Counted from the first letter of the stretch, positions 32,976 to 45,596 are shown. The stretch: DNA of 64,000 bases from Carettochelys insculpta (GCF_033958435.1 NC_134144.1:7496010-7560009); one strand, 5' to 3'. Translations and numbers: made by a program. The notes: generated by a model from the letters alone, not told the origin.

Positions 32976-33374
32976 GGGTATGTCTACGCAACAAAGTTAT
33001 TTCGAAACAGCAGCCACTATTTTGAAACAGCTACGCGAGCGTCTACACAATGCAGTCACTATTTCAAAATAGTATCAGAATAGGGGTTGCCTTATTTCAA
33101 AATGGGTGAACCTCATTCCACAAGGAATAGCACCTATTTTGAAATAGGGGCTGTATAGACAGGGAATAGAGTCTATTTCGAAATAAGCCAGAGTGCATCC
33201 AATGGCTATATTTTGAAATAGGCTCTATTGTGTGTAGACACTCTATTTCAAACTACCTGAGCCCAATTTCAAAAGGGATTTTGCTTGTAGCTGCACTATT
33301 TCAGAATAAGTTATTCTGGAATACCTCTTCCAGAATAGTTTATTCAGGAATATTGCTGCTGAGTAGACATAGCC
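32976..33374. mobile_element. MITE (family B)
   Basis: Ends GGGTATGTCTACGCA and GAGTAGACATAGCC are inverted. The interior is a ladder of TATTTCGAAAT and TATTTTGAAATAG words and ends with AGAATAAGTTATTCTGG, all recurring at 25695, 41101 and 52771. Confidence 0.75.
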
Positions 33375-35489
33375 ACACACTGGCCTATGGAAATAATTTC
33401 TAGCTTTACCATGTAGCTAAGCAGTCATCCTTAATTCATCCACTGAATCCACTGAAAGGCATAGTTATTGTTCACACTCGGGATATTCTGTATAGAGCCA
33501 ACTCCCATGAACAAGCTCCTTTGTGACGTTTATCTTCATAAGCAAGACAAGGCAAGCAAGGATAATTCACAAGCACCAAATCTACTTATGAGTTATCCCA
33601 TATTTTCATGTGTGAAGATAAATGTCATGACAGAGATCAGGCACAATGAACTGAATATCTACAAATGGGCAGTGCTTCTTTCGTGGCCTTTGGGATTGAA
33701 ATTGCTTGTGTAAATATGTTTCTGTAAAAATCTGAATAGCTTAGAATGTATTCAAAGAGAATCTGTAAAGGGTTTTTAATGGATTTTTGGGGTCATTAGT
33801 TAATACAAAAATAATAATAATATGCAGCTCTTCTATAGTGCTTTTGATGAGTAGAGATCTTAGTAAAACATGAATGGCTTCAGAATGCTGACTGGCAGTT
33901 TCCTGTTAAACAGACTTTGTATTTCTACACACATGCAAAAATAAGATAAATGAAAAAGTGTTAGTACTATATGCAGTTAACGTACAGCCTAACAGCTTCA
34001 ATTAATGATGATTAAAGCTTGGAAATCTAAAAATCTAAGTTGGGTGGAGAAGAATAAAATGATTTTTTGAAGGATTGGAATGCGATCATTGTGAGGTTTT
34101 TGTTGTTGATTTCAGAGCTTTTATCATGTACATCTGTGGATTTAAATGTTTTCGTTTTTAAGTTTTTATAGAAACATTTCCTCTTGTTTATCAAAAAGCA
34201 AGATTCCAGTAAATGAGGAATATCTGATAACCATTTTGAGAATGCTTTTACTCATTTTCTGTTATTGCTGTGAAGGTTGAAAATAGGCTTTCATACCACA
34301 AAAAAGAAAAAAAAAGGGAAAAATACTGACAATTTTCTGTGAATTTAAAAAAATAAATGTAAAATAAATCCCAACAATAACAAACCTACAACCCTTTAAA
34401 GATCAGTTCTAGCTTCATTCTCATGAAATACCTTTCTGATTAGACCGAGTGATATTAACTTGAACTCAGCTGCATCCAGTGCAGATCAGGGTGCAGGAGG
34501 TGGTTGTTAAATTCACTTGAAGACCTGGTAATCTTCTCAGTTGTTTGTCAAAATTCATACTGGAAATGTCAGTGTGGGGGGTATTTCGTGTGCTGTGTGA
34601 AGTTGGCCTGCTGATCCTGCTTCAGGTGCTACTTTTGATATAAGCTGGTGTTCTGCTATCCGTGAGGTACTTGGGTGTTTTGAGTTCCCCTGCCTGCTAT
34701 GAATACGTGTAGTCCATTCAGACTCGACCATTCAAGTCTCCATCTTTGCAGGACAGCTTGCACCACACCTGTTGTCTCATCACTTTGCTCTACGCCGTCA
34801 TGTTTATACCCCTTGATATTCAGCTGGTAACTAGCACAGAGCCTTGTGTAGCTTTGTTGTCTCTTTGAGCTCCTTTTCTGGCAAGTCATTGACAAGCATT
34901 TTGCTAGGGTCAGAGTCCTAGAGCCTAACATCTCAATTGTCCGTCTTAACTGCATTCTCTGTCACTCAGCAGCCTTCGTGTTGAATGATTGTAGCAGGAT
35001 GACTTTGCATCATGTGGCATCCAAACACCTTGTGTAAGTCATTGACTTTGGGTCCAATTTGTGAATCCATGGAGCGGTCAGCTCTACTCCAGGCTACTAT
35101 GTAGTATTTACTTTGGGTGCCATTTGTGTGTGTGTATGTGGTGTTTTTTGTTTTGTTTGTTTGTTTTTAAACAACAGCAGTGTGGGCCGGAGGGAGAGCC
35201 AGGACTCAGCTGGCTCCCTGTGGCCCTCCATCCCCAGCCCATCTCATGTCTGGAGTTGCTGAGGTGCCAGCACTAAGTACCGGAACTCAGTAGCACCAAG
35301 TACTGGCACAAAAAAAGGCCTGATTATTGTAAATAGCCTTCAGGTCTTATTGGAGGTTGTTTTCTTTCCAAAGGAAATGCCATTCTTAATAGATACAGCT
35401 TTCCAAGGTTTTGTTTAGAAATCTAAAAATGAGCTGTCAAAATCTGGGAGATGAATACCTTGCAAATGTTCATTGCCAGTCGCAGCCTA
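33375..35489 (+). other. ERBB4 intron 3, no recognised element
   Basis: AT-rich intron. No repeat or exon recognised. Confidence 0.5.
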
Positions 35490-35535
35490 AATGAGTGTGT
35501 GTGTGTGCGTGTGTGTGTGCGTGCGTGCGCACACA
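35490..35535. repeat. (TG)n microsatellite with GC interruptions
   Basis: GTGTGTGTGTGCGTGTGTG followed by GCGTGCGTGCGCACAC. Confidence 0.9.
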
Positions 35536-38500
35536 GAAATATACAGCAAAAGAGACACAAGAAAAAAAGCTCTCTGAGTGAAGAGTGTTAAGGTTGCAAA
35601 GTGAGGCACGCCAGGGTATTTTTGTCATCTGAGCTCAGCCCCTTGCAATGTAATTGTGATATGGTCTATAACCGAGCCTTACCCTAGGCTGGAATTTCTA
35701 TTTGCACAGGTATGTCCATCAGGACTCCATGCAGGGAAAACCAGCGTAGGTGCAGCTGTGCTGACAAAAGAGGGCTTCCTTCTATGTATCTAACCCCTAT
35801 CAAGGATCTGGACTTTCTGTCGGCGTAGGCTGTGTCTATGATTAGGAGTCATAGCTGTGTTGACTGAGATGCCATGGCCTTCCCTTACTCATTACGCTGT
35901 GTGACCTCTCCTCATTCAGTGCAGAAGATGGATGGTGTTTGGTGAAAAAGGCAATGGCTCAACATTTCCTTTTATCCTAGCTCTTTGGGGCATAGTCTCA
36001 ACTCTCGTTCACTATATACTGTCTAAACCTTGCATTGAAAAAGGAATTTCTCCTCCTCCACCACCCTCACACACACACAGATACCCCCACATGGCTTCCT
36101 AGGCTTTTCTGTGGGTATCACTGGTATAGTGTCTCAGCTTCTCATAAGCTGCAAATTTATTCTCTCCTGTGTGTCTGAGGTCAGAAAAATTATGGACTGC
36201 TCAGCCTCAGGATTGCAGCAGAGGTTAGCTCACTATGTCCATGTTGAACACAGCACTTTTGAAAATCTGGCCTTTGTTTTGATTCCTACATGGGAGTGGA
36301 ATGTCTTCTGAAACTTAGTCCAAAGCAACTTGCATATGCGTCACATACAAGTATGGGGCAGAGACAGGAATGAAACACTTTGCTCCCATCCAGTGCCTTA
36401 TTCACAACCCCATCTTCTTCTTCCATCAATCTCCTTCCTAATTTGCTACACATCATTCAAACCGTGATCACAGCTGAAGAGCAGATGCCATTCCAGCTTG
36501 TGATACCCACTCCACACCTGTGGTGAATGACAGTGGGATAGTCTGAAGCTCAGGCCAATTCAGTCTGCAGCCCTGCCCCATGATCTGTTCAGGAAGTGGA
36601 GTAAATGAGGTATGGACCCCATGGGAAAAAAATAGTATGTTGTCTGCTTCCGACTTCCTGTGCGACCTGTGTAATTTGCTGAATTCCTCTGGCCTCTCAG
36701 AGATGTTGCTAGGAAAAAGGAATATTTATGTGGAGTTTGTAAGCAGTGTTCCCCCTCATTTTTTTTCCATCCCTGAGCGGAATGAATTTTGCTATATGCA
36801 CCAGCGATGAGGTGATGTGTAACACATCACAGTTATACTGGTGCACATAACCAAATGCATGGGGTAGGGATGGGGCTAAGAGGGTCTGAATGTTGGAGGG
36901 GGCTCAGGCCTGGAGCAGAGGTTTGGGGTGTAAGGGCGTGAGGGCTTTGGTGGGGGCGGAGGTATGAGATCTGGGTAGGGCTGGGGATGAGGGGCTCAGT
37001 GCTGGGACAGAGGTTTGAGGGTGCAGTGATGTAAGGATCTGAGGTGGGGTGCAGGCTATAAGGTGGGGCTGGGTTGAGGGGATAGGTGTGAAGGAGGGTG
37101 GTCTGGAGGTACAGCGAGGAGAGAAGATTCCCCCCCACCCCAGATCTCTGTCCTGGCAGAAACACCTGGGCTTCGAGGGAAAGGCAGTTCACCCTGCTGT
37201 GCCAGATCTGGGGCTGGGGCCACAGGCTAGGTTCCCCTCCCCCTCAGCACCATGTGCTGCAACTGGGGCTGGGTTGGAGCTGGGGGAGAGCCCCTGGCCC
37301 ACAGCAGGAACCCGGGAACTGGGCTGTCCTGGCTTCACTGAATGTGGGACAGGGAAGAGATGCCAGGTTCAGGCCAGGCTAGGTTGGGACCAGGGTAAGT
37401 CCCTCAGTGCCTGAGTGGCACTCAATAGAAAGCTGTATCACCATGCACCTTCTAGGGGTCCTCTGAATTGTGGGCAGGTAAAGGATTGCAACAAGTCTCC
37501 TGTGTAACTCAGAGCAGCCCCAAACTATAGTAGCCTCTCCAGGGCTGGCTATGGAGTATACCTGTCCCTCTAACACCCAGCACCGTGGGCAAGCTCCTGG
37601 CCGCAGCCAGCATCTTGTATGAGAGAGAGCTTGAGGCTTAAGTGCATCGGCCAAAGACTGCCTTCTGTGTTCTCGTACCTACCACATGTAGGTACCCTAT
37701 TTGGCCACATGAGAGATGGAGTTGTGTCATTTCTAATTACACTAAATAGTAACTTGTCTGACTGACTTCATCGGGCCAGGGGTTCCACTCATTGTCCGCA
37801 CTGTAGTTAAAATCCTGCCTCTGGCCCCTTTCAGTTGGCTGGGGCTACAGAGCTGTTTCTCTGCAGCATAGACTTCTGGTCTCAGGCTGGAGTCTGGGGT
37901 CTAGGATCCCTGAAATGTGAGAGGGGCCCAGAGCTTCGGCTGCAGCTGGTGCTGGAACATCGTAATTCCAACTAAACAGCCCCACAGCCTGAGACAGCTG
38001 ATATATTTTGCCCTACTTCGGGGAGGGGCCTGGACCTCCTGAGGTTTCTCCCAGCCCTATAATTCTCCAGGCCACTCATGGCTGTCTGATTGCAGGACAT
38101 ACAAACCCTAAAGGGTTAAGGTATTTTATTATCACTGCTATTGTCATGTGCCCATTCTTGACTTTGGCATCCTCTTGATCAAAGGCTCATGCTCTGTTGG
38201 TTGATTTCAAGCCTCTTTCCTGTTCTCAGCTCAGCCTTTACCAGTAGAAGAACCCATGAACTTGTTGGAAAAGATTATGGCAAGTGATAAAACAATGATT
38301 GATTTATTGGCAAGTGTGTTCCCACTGAACATTCAGAGAATGCTGTTGAGACTTGGGGTGCTGCAAATTGACATCATCTCCTGCCCTCTTTTGGTATTTT
38401 ATTTTCTGGGCAAACTTATCTCACACAGCTATGTGCAGGTATTGGATTGTAAGTTGTCTGAAACAATTTTCCCAAAATAACGTGCAGGAATATCCATGAC

Positions 38501-38869
38501 ATGAGGGTTCCCATTACTGTGTGGGTCTTGGGTATCGCACTGCAGAATAGCATACAGGAATCATAACACCTGCTGGCCTTTCCTGCCTCTGAGAGTGGAC
38601 TCAGAACAAGGAGGGAGAGAAGCTTGGCCAGATTTCTACTCATGTAAATTGACGTTGCTCCTTTGACTTCAGAACGCCCTGAACGCAGTGATTCAAATTG
38701 CTCCTCACTTGCCCTGGAGGATCACTTAATTCCCATTTCAAATGATGAACTACCCAATGCCTAGCCTCCCAGTTATGCCCTTTAAGGACACTGCAAGTAG
38801 GCCAGTCACGGCAGATTAATTGCTACTAAAGACAAATGACTCAGGTGCTCAGTTATGTTGTTGCTGTGC
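35536..38869 (+). other. ERBB4 intron 3, no recognised element
   Basis: Unclassified intron. A G-rich strand segment at about 36880-37400 is mostly GGGG-, GAGG- and TGGGGC-type words and low in complexity. It gives overlapping spurious open frames on both strands. Confidence 0.45.
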
Positions 38870-39030
38870 TGCCCCTGGTGGTTTTGAGGACTGAGTGCAG
38901 GACAGTTAGGTTTTATTCTCAATTGTTTTTTTCTGTTTCACTGTGTAACTTTGAGCAAATCACTTCACTGCTGTAGTTTCCTGCCAATAAAATGGAGGTG
39001 ATGGTGTTTACCCACTTGTATTAAGATGTT
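38870..39030 (+). mobile_element. MIR/CORE-SINE-like fragment
   Basis: The words CTGTGTAACTTTGAGCAAAT, CACTTCACTG, GTAGTTTCC and AAAATGGAGGTGATGGTG follow the order of the MIR core region (TGTGACCTTGGGCAAGTCAC...CAGTTTCC...AAAATGGGGAT). Confidence 0.55.
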
Positions 39031-39781
39031 CTGACAGCTCCCTCATGAAACTGGTGTATGGGATCGAAGTTAGTGGGAATCTTTACATCGACTTCACTGG
39101 CCTATCGATCAGGCCTTGCTGTTGTGAAATGTTATTGCCATCATGGAATGAGTCCAGAATCGCTGTCTGCCTACGCAAGCATATTAAATCATCAGGGCTG
39201 TCATTACTTTCTTTGGTTCCTTCCTATAGAATCTGTATGTTGTGTTTTCAGTGGTTAACTCAGACTCTCCCCACAATTTTGATGCGGGAAACATCCTTTA
39301 ACTCATGGGAAAGGTAAATAATGAGGATAAACGTGGAAAATCCCCAAACCTTTTAGTCCAGTGCTGGCTCACCAAAATGTCAGTGACATGATGCACTTTG
39401 ACGAGACAGGGGTTTCTGTGGCCGTATATTTTACAGTGTAATCCTGCTCAACCATGTAGATGAGGAAGAGTTGGCATTTCCACAAACAGAAAAGTCTAAG
39501 CTGATCTAACTCATACATTGAAAAAACATACTGTGCTGTCTAGCTAGGAAGAAATGTGAACATCCCTCTGACTTGTGTAGCCAGAGAACTATCAGACTAA
39601 CCCCACACTTGTTTTGAGACAAACATTTGTGTACATTGTGTACACAGCTCTAAAATCTGCTCTCAATTATATTGGTATAAGCAAAACAAGTCCCAGAGTA
39701 ATTTAGCTCAGGGTATTTTAGAAGCATGGAGAACTTGCACTGCAGGCAGAAGAGAATAGAAGATGAACAGTTTAGTAGGTA

Positions 39782-39977
39782 ACAGCAATGAAGGGTCCTG
39801 TGGCACCTTATAGACTAACAGAAAAGTTTTGAGCATGAGCATGCATCTGATGAAGTGAGTCTGTGCTCACGAAAGCTCATGCTCAAAACTTTTTTGTTAG
39901 TCTATAAGGTGCCACAGGACCCTTCGTTGCTGTTATAGATCCAGACTGACACGACTACCCCTCCGCTACTTGACACT
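39782..39977 (+). mobile_element. Intact palindromic PLE-tail unit with 13-bp target duplication
   Basis: A 196-bp insertion flanked on both sides by AGTTTAGTAGGTA (39769-39781 and 39978-39990). Two 60-bp arms (39781-39840 and 39875-39934) are inverted copies with only two mismatches. They surround a 34-bp loop (39841-39874) that carries a hammerhead-like core. After the right arm the element continues into the standard PLE 3' end GACTGACACGACTACCCC. It has no coding capacity and would need the PLE machinery in trans. Confidence 0.85.
39847..39884 (+). ncRNA. Hammerhead-ribozyme-like core in palindromic PLE unit
   Basis: CTGATGA (39847-39853), a 5-bp stem II (GTGAG at 39855-39859 with CTCAC at 39866-39870), GAAA (39871-39874), a minimal stem III GC-TCAT-GC closed by A-U, and C at 39884 as the cleavage position. 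All core boxes are intact. Stem I would pair AAAACTTTT (39885 onward) with AAAAGTTTT (39822-39830) across a 16-nt bulge. GAGCATGAGC just upstream is the exact complement of GCTCATGCTC and would compete with the ribozyme fold. Confidence 0.6.
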
Positions 39978-39990
39978 AGTTTAGTAGGTA

Positions 39991-40907
39991 GAATTTCAAA
40001 CTACAGGTCACTATTTTCTTTGATTCCAGGTATATCTTCTGCTTTTCTTGAGATTAGTCAGAAAAGTATCTGGCTTGGAGTAGTTACCCATTCCAAGGGG
40101 AATGTTTTCTTCCCTTACTGGTCACCTTTATACCTCCTTCCAATCATCTTTAGCACTGTTTCCTTTTATGTTCACCAGGCATTTTAAAGGCTGACACCCA
40201 CATTACCCACAGAATATCTACTCAAAAGAAAGAGGCGTGACTTTTACATTTATCTACCATCTATGTGCCTTGCCTTCCTATTTCCTTTTGATGAACTGCG
40301 GTTCCCAAGCTGCTTGTTGGTAAAATAATTAAAAGCTCAGTCTTGTGTGCCACATGGGAAATATTTAATGTATTAATATTGCCCAGCAAAAGGGCAGGTT
40401 AGAGGGAGGTTGTGCTGGGTCATTCTTTCGCTGCGGCACTGCAGGGTCCCTCTGTCAGTGTGCAAGAGGGAGATGAAACATGCGCTGTCAAAGCAGCAGA
40501 CATACCAGCTTCCTGCAGTGAGTCTGCTGGTTTCCAGATTCAATAACAATGTGAAACTCAGGGGTCAAACCCTAAAATTAGTGTCTTGCAGAAGGAAGCC
40601 TCCATACAGGCTTTGCCACAGATGTGTACCAATACATTTTATGTTTGATTGATTGAAAATGAAGAACCGGTGTGGAACAGTATCACACATCTGTGTGCCA
40701 AGTCCAAGGCTCTCCTGCTTTTCAGGCAAATGCAGATTTAGGAGCTAATTCTGCTTCCTTGCATGCCCTTTGTTTCACTGATTGAAGTGGGATTTTCAGG
40801 TGCATGAGGAATAAAGCTCTGGAAGGTTGAGTTTGCTATGTAACTGTAAGTTACATCTGCATGTCATTCACTCCTGTGGATACCACTCTTTACCACTTAA
40901 GCACTAT
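39991..40907 (+). other. ERBB4 intron 3, no recognised element
   Basis: Unclassified intron. Confidence 0.5.
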
Positions 40908-41100
40908 GGGTAGGTCTACTCTACAGAGTTATTCCAGAATAACTGGAGATTTTCTGGAGTTATTATTCCCAAATAAACTATTCTAGAATAACATGTCCAC
41001 AACACAGAAGAGCCCCAGAATAAGCAAAACTTATTAGAAAATAAGTGCGTCCACACGTAATAAAGCCTATTTCAGATTAGTGTCCCTGGAAGTGCGCTGG
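40908..41100. mobile_element. MITE fragment (family B relative)
   Basis: GGGTAGGTCTACTCTACAG then GAATAACTGG, TATTCTAGAATAACATG words. It ends where the next element starts and no clear right end is seen. Confidence 0.45.
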
Positions 41101-41365
41101 GGCTATGTCTACAAAGCAGTTTTATTTCGGAGTAAGCTTCTTTCAAAATGGCCCCTATTCCTTTTATTATAGCCCCTAATATCAGTTTCGGAATAGGAGC
41201 TGTGTAGGCAGGGAATAGAGGCTATTCCTCATAGAATGAGGTATACAGCTCTTGAAATAAGCAGTCTGATATTTCAAAATAGCAGTTTTGCGGTGTAGAT
41301 GCCCACAAAGGTATTTCGGAATAGTGACCATTTTTCTGAAATAGCTTTGCTGTGTAGACACATCC
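41101..41365. mobile_element. MITE (family B)
   Basis: GGCTATGTCTACAAAGC and GCTGTGTAGACACATCC are inverted ends. The interior has CTATTCCTCATAGAATGAGG and GATATTTCAAAATAGC words shared with 52771-52947. Confidence 0.7.
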
Positions 41366-43085
41366 TATGGTGGGTCTGTCTTGGGAGTTGGGGAACAGGA
41401 AGAATATTCACATCCCCAAAGATTCTTGTTTGTGCTCTGGGCCGGGTCATCTTGCTAGTCTTGGCTGGTGTGAAGAGGGGTCTTAGAGTGGAGGAGCAGT
41501 GTCTGCCTTCCCCCACTCACAGATGTATGCGTGAATTCTAATCCCTGGGGTGTCTTACTTGGCTTGAACCCTTATACTCCAAGTGGAGCATAGGTCATCT
41601 ACAAGTCCCCTCTACTTTACTTTGTCTTGGGCCCAAACTTCTAGTTGGCTCCAGGAGTACCCAGTTATTATCCGTCAGTCTCAGTAGATCTTCTCCACAT
41701 TGTCCAAGGTCGTTGTCTTTTGTATTTTCTTGCGGGCTCCATTTGAGTGTACGCCCTAAAAAAGGAGAACATTCTCCTCAGGAATCTAGCCTTTATTTCA
41801 GAATTTTAAATGTGGTGTCAAATGCTACAGTGATTGGTGTCTGTATAAATGCTAACCTATAAAACACCCTTAATACCTTTAGTCAGTCATGCACGCGCGT
41901 TCTCCTGCTGAAAGCAATATGGTACCTCCTGCAAATAATTCCCAACTGATGAGAGGGAGGGATTCACAATCTGGCCTGAGGGGGAGGGATGAATGAAAAA
42001 GGAAGAATTCCTGTGGCATAAGATGCCCTCCCTGCCAAGGTGAGGGGGAAATGGAGGAAAGCCCTCCACTGCAAGAGGTCTGTTGGAAGCTGGGCATCTT
42101 CCAGAGAGTGCAGTTGTGCTTTTGTAAATATGCAAGTGCAGCGCTCCATGGAGCACAACTATACAAACCGATTGAGATGGACAGGCAGGGGGAGAAAGGA
42201 AAACATAACCTTGAATGTAGCCAAAGGGGAAATAAAAATAGACAACCTAGAGGAGGAGGAGAAAGAAACAGGCATGCACACAGACCCAGATTTAGATGTA
42301 CCTACCAGAATCCAGCTGCCACTGGAGAATCCACGTCCTCAAGTGTACATAACGGTGATGGATCAATGAGCAGACAGTCAGCTGTGTAATCCTGATGCAG
42401 ACTTGGAGCAGCTCTCTCCTACATCCCACTGCCAAATGAGTTATCACCTAGCTTCTGAAGAACAGCTCTCAATAGAAAATGAAGTTGATTAGTAGACCGA
42501 CAAGGCTAGGAAGACCGACCAGCAGATGTGTAATTCATGTGTAGTTATTACATCTGTCCGTACAGCATTGGCAACCTTTTGTGTGTCATAAGAAATGTGC
42601 CTGCGGGCTTGGGATGAATGAACAAAGGCATCACACAGGGAGAACACACTGGAGGCTTTTTTGTTTGATGTTTGAAAAGTGCTTGCGGGGCTGTGTCCTT
42701 GCTATCCTTTTCGCTTTTGCTTTTGCAGAGAAACTTGAAAGCTCACTTGTATGTTTGCTTTTAAATGTAAAAGAAAGAGCTCGTCTGTCTGGCACACATG
42801 CCAACTCTCCTGCGCTAAGCTTCCACAGGAGTGCCCTGATGATTCTGCCAGGTGTCATTAATGTGGACCTAGACCGCGAGAATGCACATATTCCAGAGGA
42901 GGCAACATGAGTGGAGGTGGTGGCATTGTGGCGTTAATGACATATGTGTTCAGATTAGCAGTGAATGCCTCAAAAAGCCCAGGAGCTGCTTTCATTGCAG
43001 TAGTTTACTGTGCTGCTATAGGACATACAGGAATGAGGACATAGGATATAGGAACTGAGATAAAGGAATGATTGTAGGTCACTGA
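41366..43085 (+). other. ERBB4 intron 3, no recognised element
   Basis: Unclassified intron with several overlapping open frames of 60-112 codons on both strands and no domain I can name. Confidence 0.45.
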
Positions 43086-43305
43086 GGCCAGGTCTATGCT
43101 ACACCTTAAAGTCTATTTGAAGATACACAATTCCATCTATGGCTGGAATTGACTTATCTACAATCAACTTACCTGGCCACCCTCACGAGATTGAGGAGTG
43201 AAGAAGCTTGACTGTTGACCCCCTGATAGTCTGACTTTCCATGTCCCCACTAGGCACACAAAAATCGAATCCCAGGTTGATCTTTCGGGTGGCAAAGACA
43301 CAGCC
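43086..43305. mobile_element. MITE-like element (family E)
   Basis: GGCCAGGTCTATGCTACAC and GGCAAAGACACAGCC bracket text with GGAATTGACTTATCTACAAT and CCAGGTTGATCTTTC, resembling 13355-13652 and 24000-24235. Confidence 0.55.
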
Positions 43306-44396
43306 TAGATGCAGAGGTAGGGTTCATCATGGGGTTTCAAATGTTTTTTGGGAGTGTAACATAGGCTAAAAAAGCCATTTGTTTCCTATTTTTTTTTCAG
43401 TTAAAAATGCCATTTCATCAAAAACAGTACATTTTGCAGGAAGGAATTGGTTTTGACAAATTGCCCATTTAAAAAACAAAGTTTTAAAATTATCAGAATG
43501 CATCACTGTGATATTTTCCAAAAGCCATTGAGCCATTTAAGTTTAATTTACAGTAAAAAGCCAATTGAAAATAACTCCCACCCTCTTAAAAAGAAATGGA
43601 ATGCTTTCATTGACCCAACCTAATATTTTTGGCTTTTCAGTTCTCAAAAATTTTGGAAGTTTGACTTTGTGTCCCCATTCAGGATGGGAAACTCTCACAT
43701 TCTGGGGTGGAATCCTGGGCCAGGGTGAGGCTGCACCACTCCTGCTGCATGGAAGTGGGCACCTCACCAGGCTTTGATTTTGTAGCTCATAAAGAGCTGA
43801 GCATCATGGAGGTCACATGTCTGTGTATAGCCACAGTCCTGGTCCAGCAGTTTTGACCCCACAAGCAGTCAGCAAATACCAGCCACACTCTGACTTCCAG
43901 CAGCATTGGCTACTCCTCCCAGGGTGACCCCAACATAATCCGAGTATTGAATTGTCCCCCAAATATATGTTTTGCACTGTTTGTTCAGCCCTCTCCTGGA
44001 CAGTTCAGACATTAGAGGTCCACTTCTCCTGTAAGGGGTCAATATGCAAGTTTGCTATTTGGAGTTCCCCAAACAGTTCAGGTTAAATACAACACTGAAT
44101 TACTTTTCATTAAAATAAAAAAGGTTATTTAACTACAAAGAGAGATTTGTAAGTCAATGCAAGCATAAGCCATTAATGTCAGAAATGGTTACAAGAGAGA
44201 CAAAGATAAGATGCTATATGCAGCTAACAGGCTAGACCTGGCTCAAGATCAAATCCTTACAACATGTTTCCAGCAACAGGGATGACCAAATTCTCTGCTC
44301 AGAATCTTCCCCAAAGTGAAAGGGTTGTCAGCTTAGGTAGAAGAGAGAGCGAGCTAAGGAGAAAAGTTGAGGGGTGTTTTCGCTCTCTCTGCTTAT
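43306..44396 (+). other. ERBB4 intron 3, no recognised element
   Basis: Unclassified intron. Confidence 0.5.
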
Positions 44397-44581
44397 AAAA
44401 ACAAGCAGTTCTGCAGTACCTTAAAGACTAACAATGTTATTTAGTAGGTAATGAGCTTTTGTGGGTAAAACCCACTTCCATGAAAGCGCATTACCTAATA
44501 AATAAAATTGTTAGTCTTCAAGGTGCCACAGGACTGCTTGTTTTTTGTGAAGCTGCAGATTAACACAGCTACTGCTCTGAG
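44397..44581. mobile_element. Palindromic PLE tail copy, no visible target duplication
   Basis: The left arm (44397-44460, ACAAGCAGTTCTGCAGTACC onward) and the right arm (about 44482-44545, ending GGACTGCTTGTTTT) are diverged inverted copies. The loop GTGGGTAAAACCCAC keeps stem II but the catalytic boxes are mutated (read on the minus strand, GAAA is AAAA). The complete PLE 3' end GATTAACACAGCTACTGC follows on the + strand, so the loop core is antisense to it. Confidence 0.75.
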
Positions 44582-44967
44582 TGGTGTGACCATCTGTCCT
44601 GTTTTTCCTGGGGCAGTCCCTTATATAAACTGTCTCACTTAAGACTTTTAAGAAAATGTCCCATATTTTGTGGAGATCCTGTTGCCTGGCCCCTGGTGTC
44701 TCCAGGCAGCAGCACCCATTACCAGGGAACTCCTCCCTTGGGTGGCTGCCCCATTCCCTGGCATGCCACAGAGGCTGCTCCCACTGCTGGTGAGCTCTAC
44801 AGCTCATCCTCTATTCCCCCTCATTAGGAGGCTGTGGACCTCCCATCTCTGGTGGCTCACTGTGAGGCAGCTGCCCCCATTGCTGACGAGCCCCGACATG
44901 GAACAGCAGCTCCCCATCCCTCGAGGGCAGTGTCCTGTACTTGTCATAGATCAGTGTGGTCACCCTA
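44582..44967. mobile_element. Non-autonomous hAT-like element 3
   Basis: TGGTGTGACCA and its imperfect complement TGGTCACCCTA are the ends. The flanks GCTCTGAG (44574-44581) and GCTCTGAA (44968-44975) form an 8-bp duplication with one mismatch. It starts directly at the 3' end of the PLE palindrome. Open frames inside are spurious. Confidence 0.65.
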
Positions 44968-44975
44968 GCTCTGAA

Positions 44976-45595
44976 ACTATTTCCCTCTTACAGTTGAGCC
45001 CCCTTTGAAATGCATTTTCCTGAGGGTTACCCCTAGACAGAGTTAATTCCAGCTGTGAGGACGGAGAGAAGGAGTCTCCCAGTGAGAGAGAATCCATGTC
45101 TTTGTTTGCCAAAATGTAGACTCAGCCGGTCTTATCCTGCTTCCTTGACAAAGAACAGGCACTTGGCAGTGACTGCCCCTCAGTTTTCATGAGGCCTGGC
45201 TAGCAGCATCACCTTTTCCTTTGTCTCTGAGAAGCCAGTTTAGCCACTCTCCATACTCCTCTGGGAAGCACGCTGTAGTCATCATTTCAGCCTGTGTTCA
45301 TAACTCTTAATATGAATTTCATACTCACGTTGCACAGGAATATCAAGCCACGTCTTGGCAGCTTTTAAAGGATCCCTTGCACAGCATGTTTTGCCCAAAG
45401 ATCATCACAGCAATGCATAGGGGCTAAACATCGGGGGACTTTCGGTCACAGAACAGTTTCAAATACTTTAACCTTTTTTGTAGAGGAGGAAAATCAATTT
45501 TTTTTTTTTGCCCAGGTCTAGGTCTTAGGCGTCACTTATAACTGCAGGGTCTGAGTGCATCTCAATAGTGGGTTAAGTGATGTGACTTCTATTCC

Positions 45596-45596
<1 letters not shown>
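44976..45596 (+). other. ERBB4 intron 3, no recognised element
   Basis: Unclassified intron. Confidence 0.5.

Noticed and set aside
42581..42910. LPGVINVDLDREN in a + frame, faintly like a dUTPase motif
   Set aside because: The motif is incomplete, neighbouring dUTPase motifs are absent, and no retroviral sequence surrounds it. Most likely chance.
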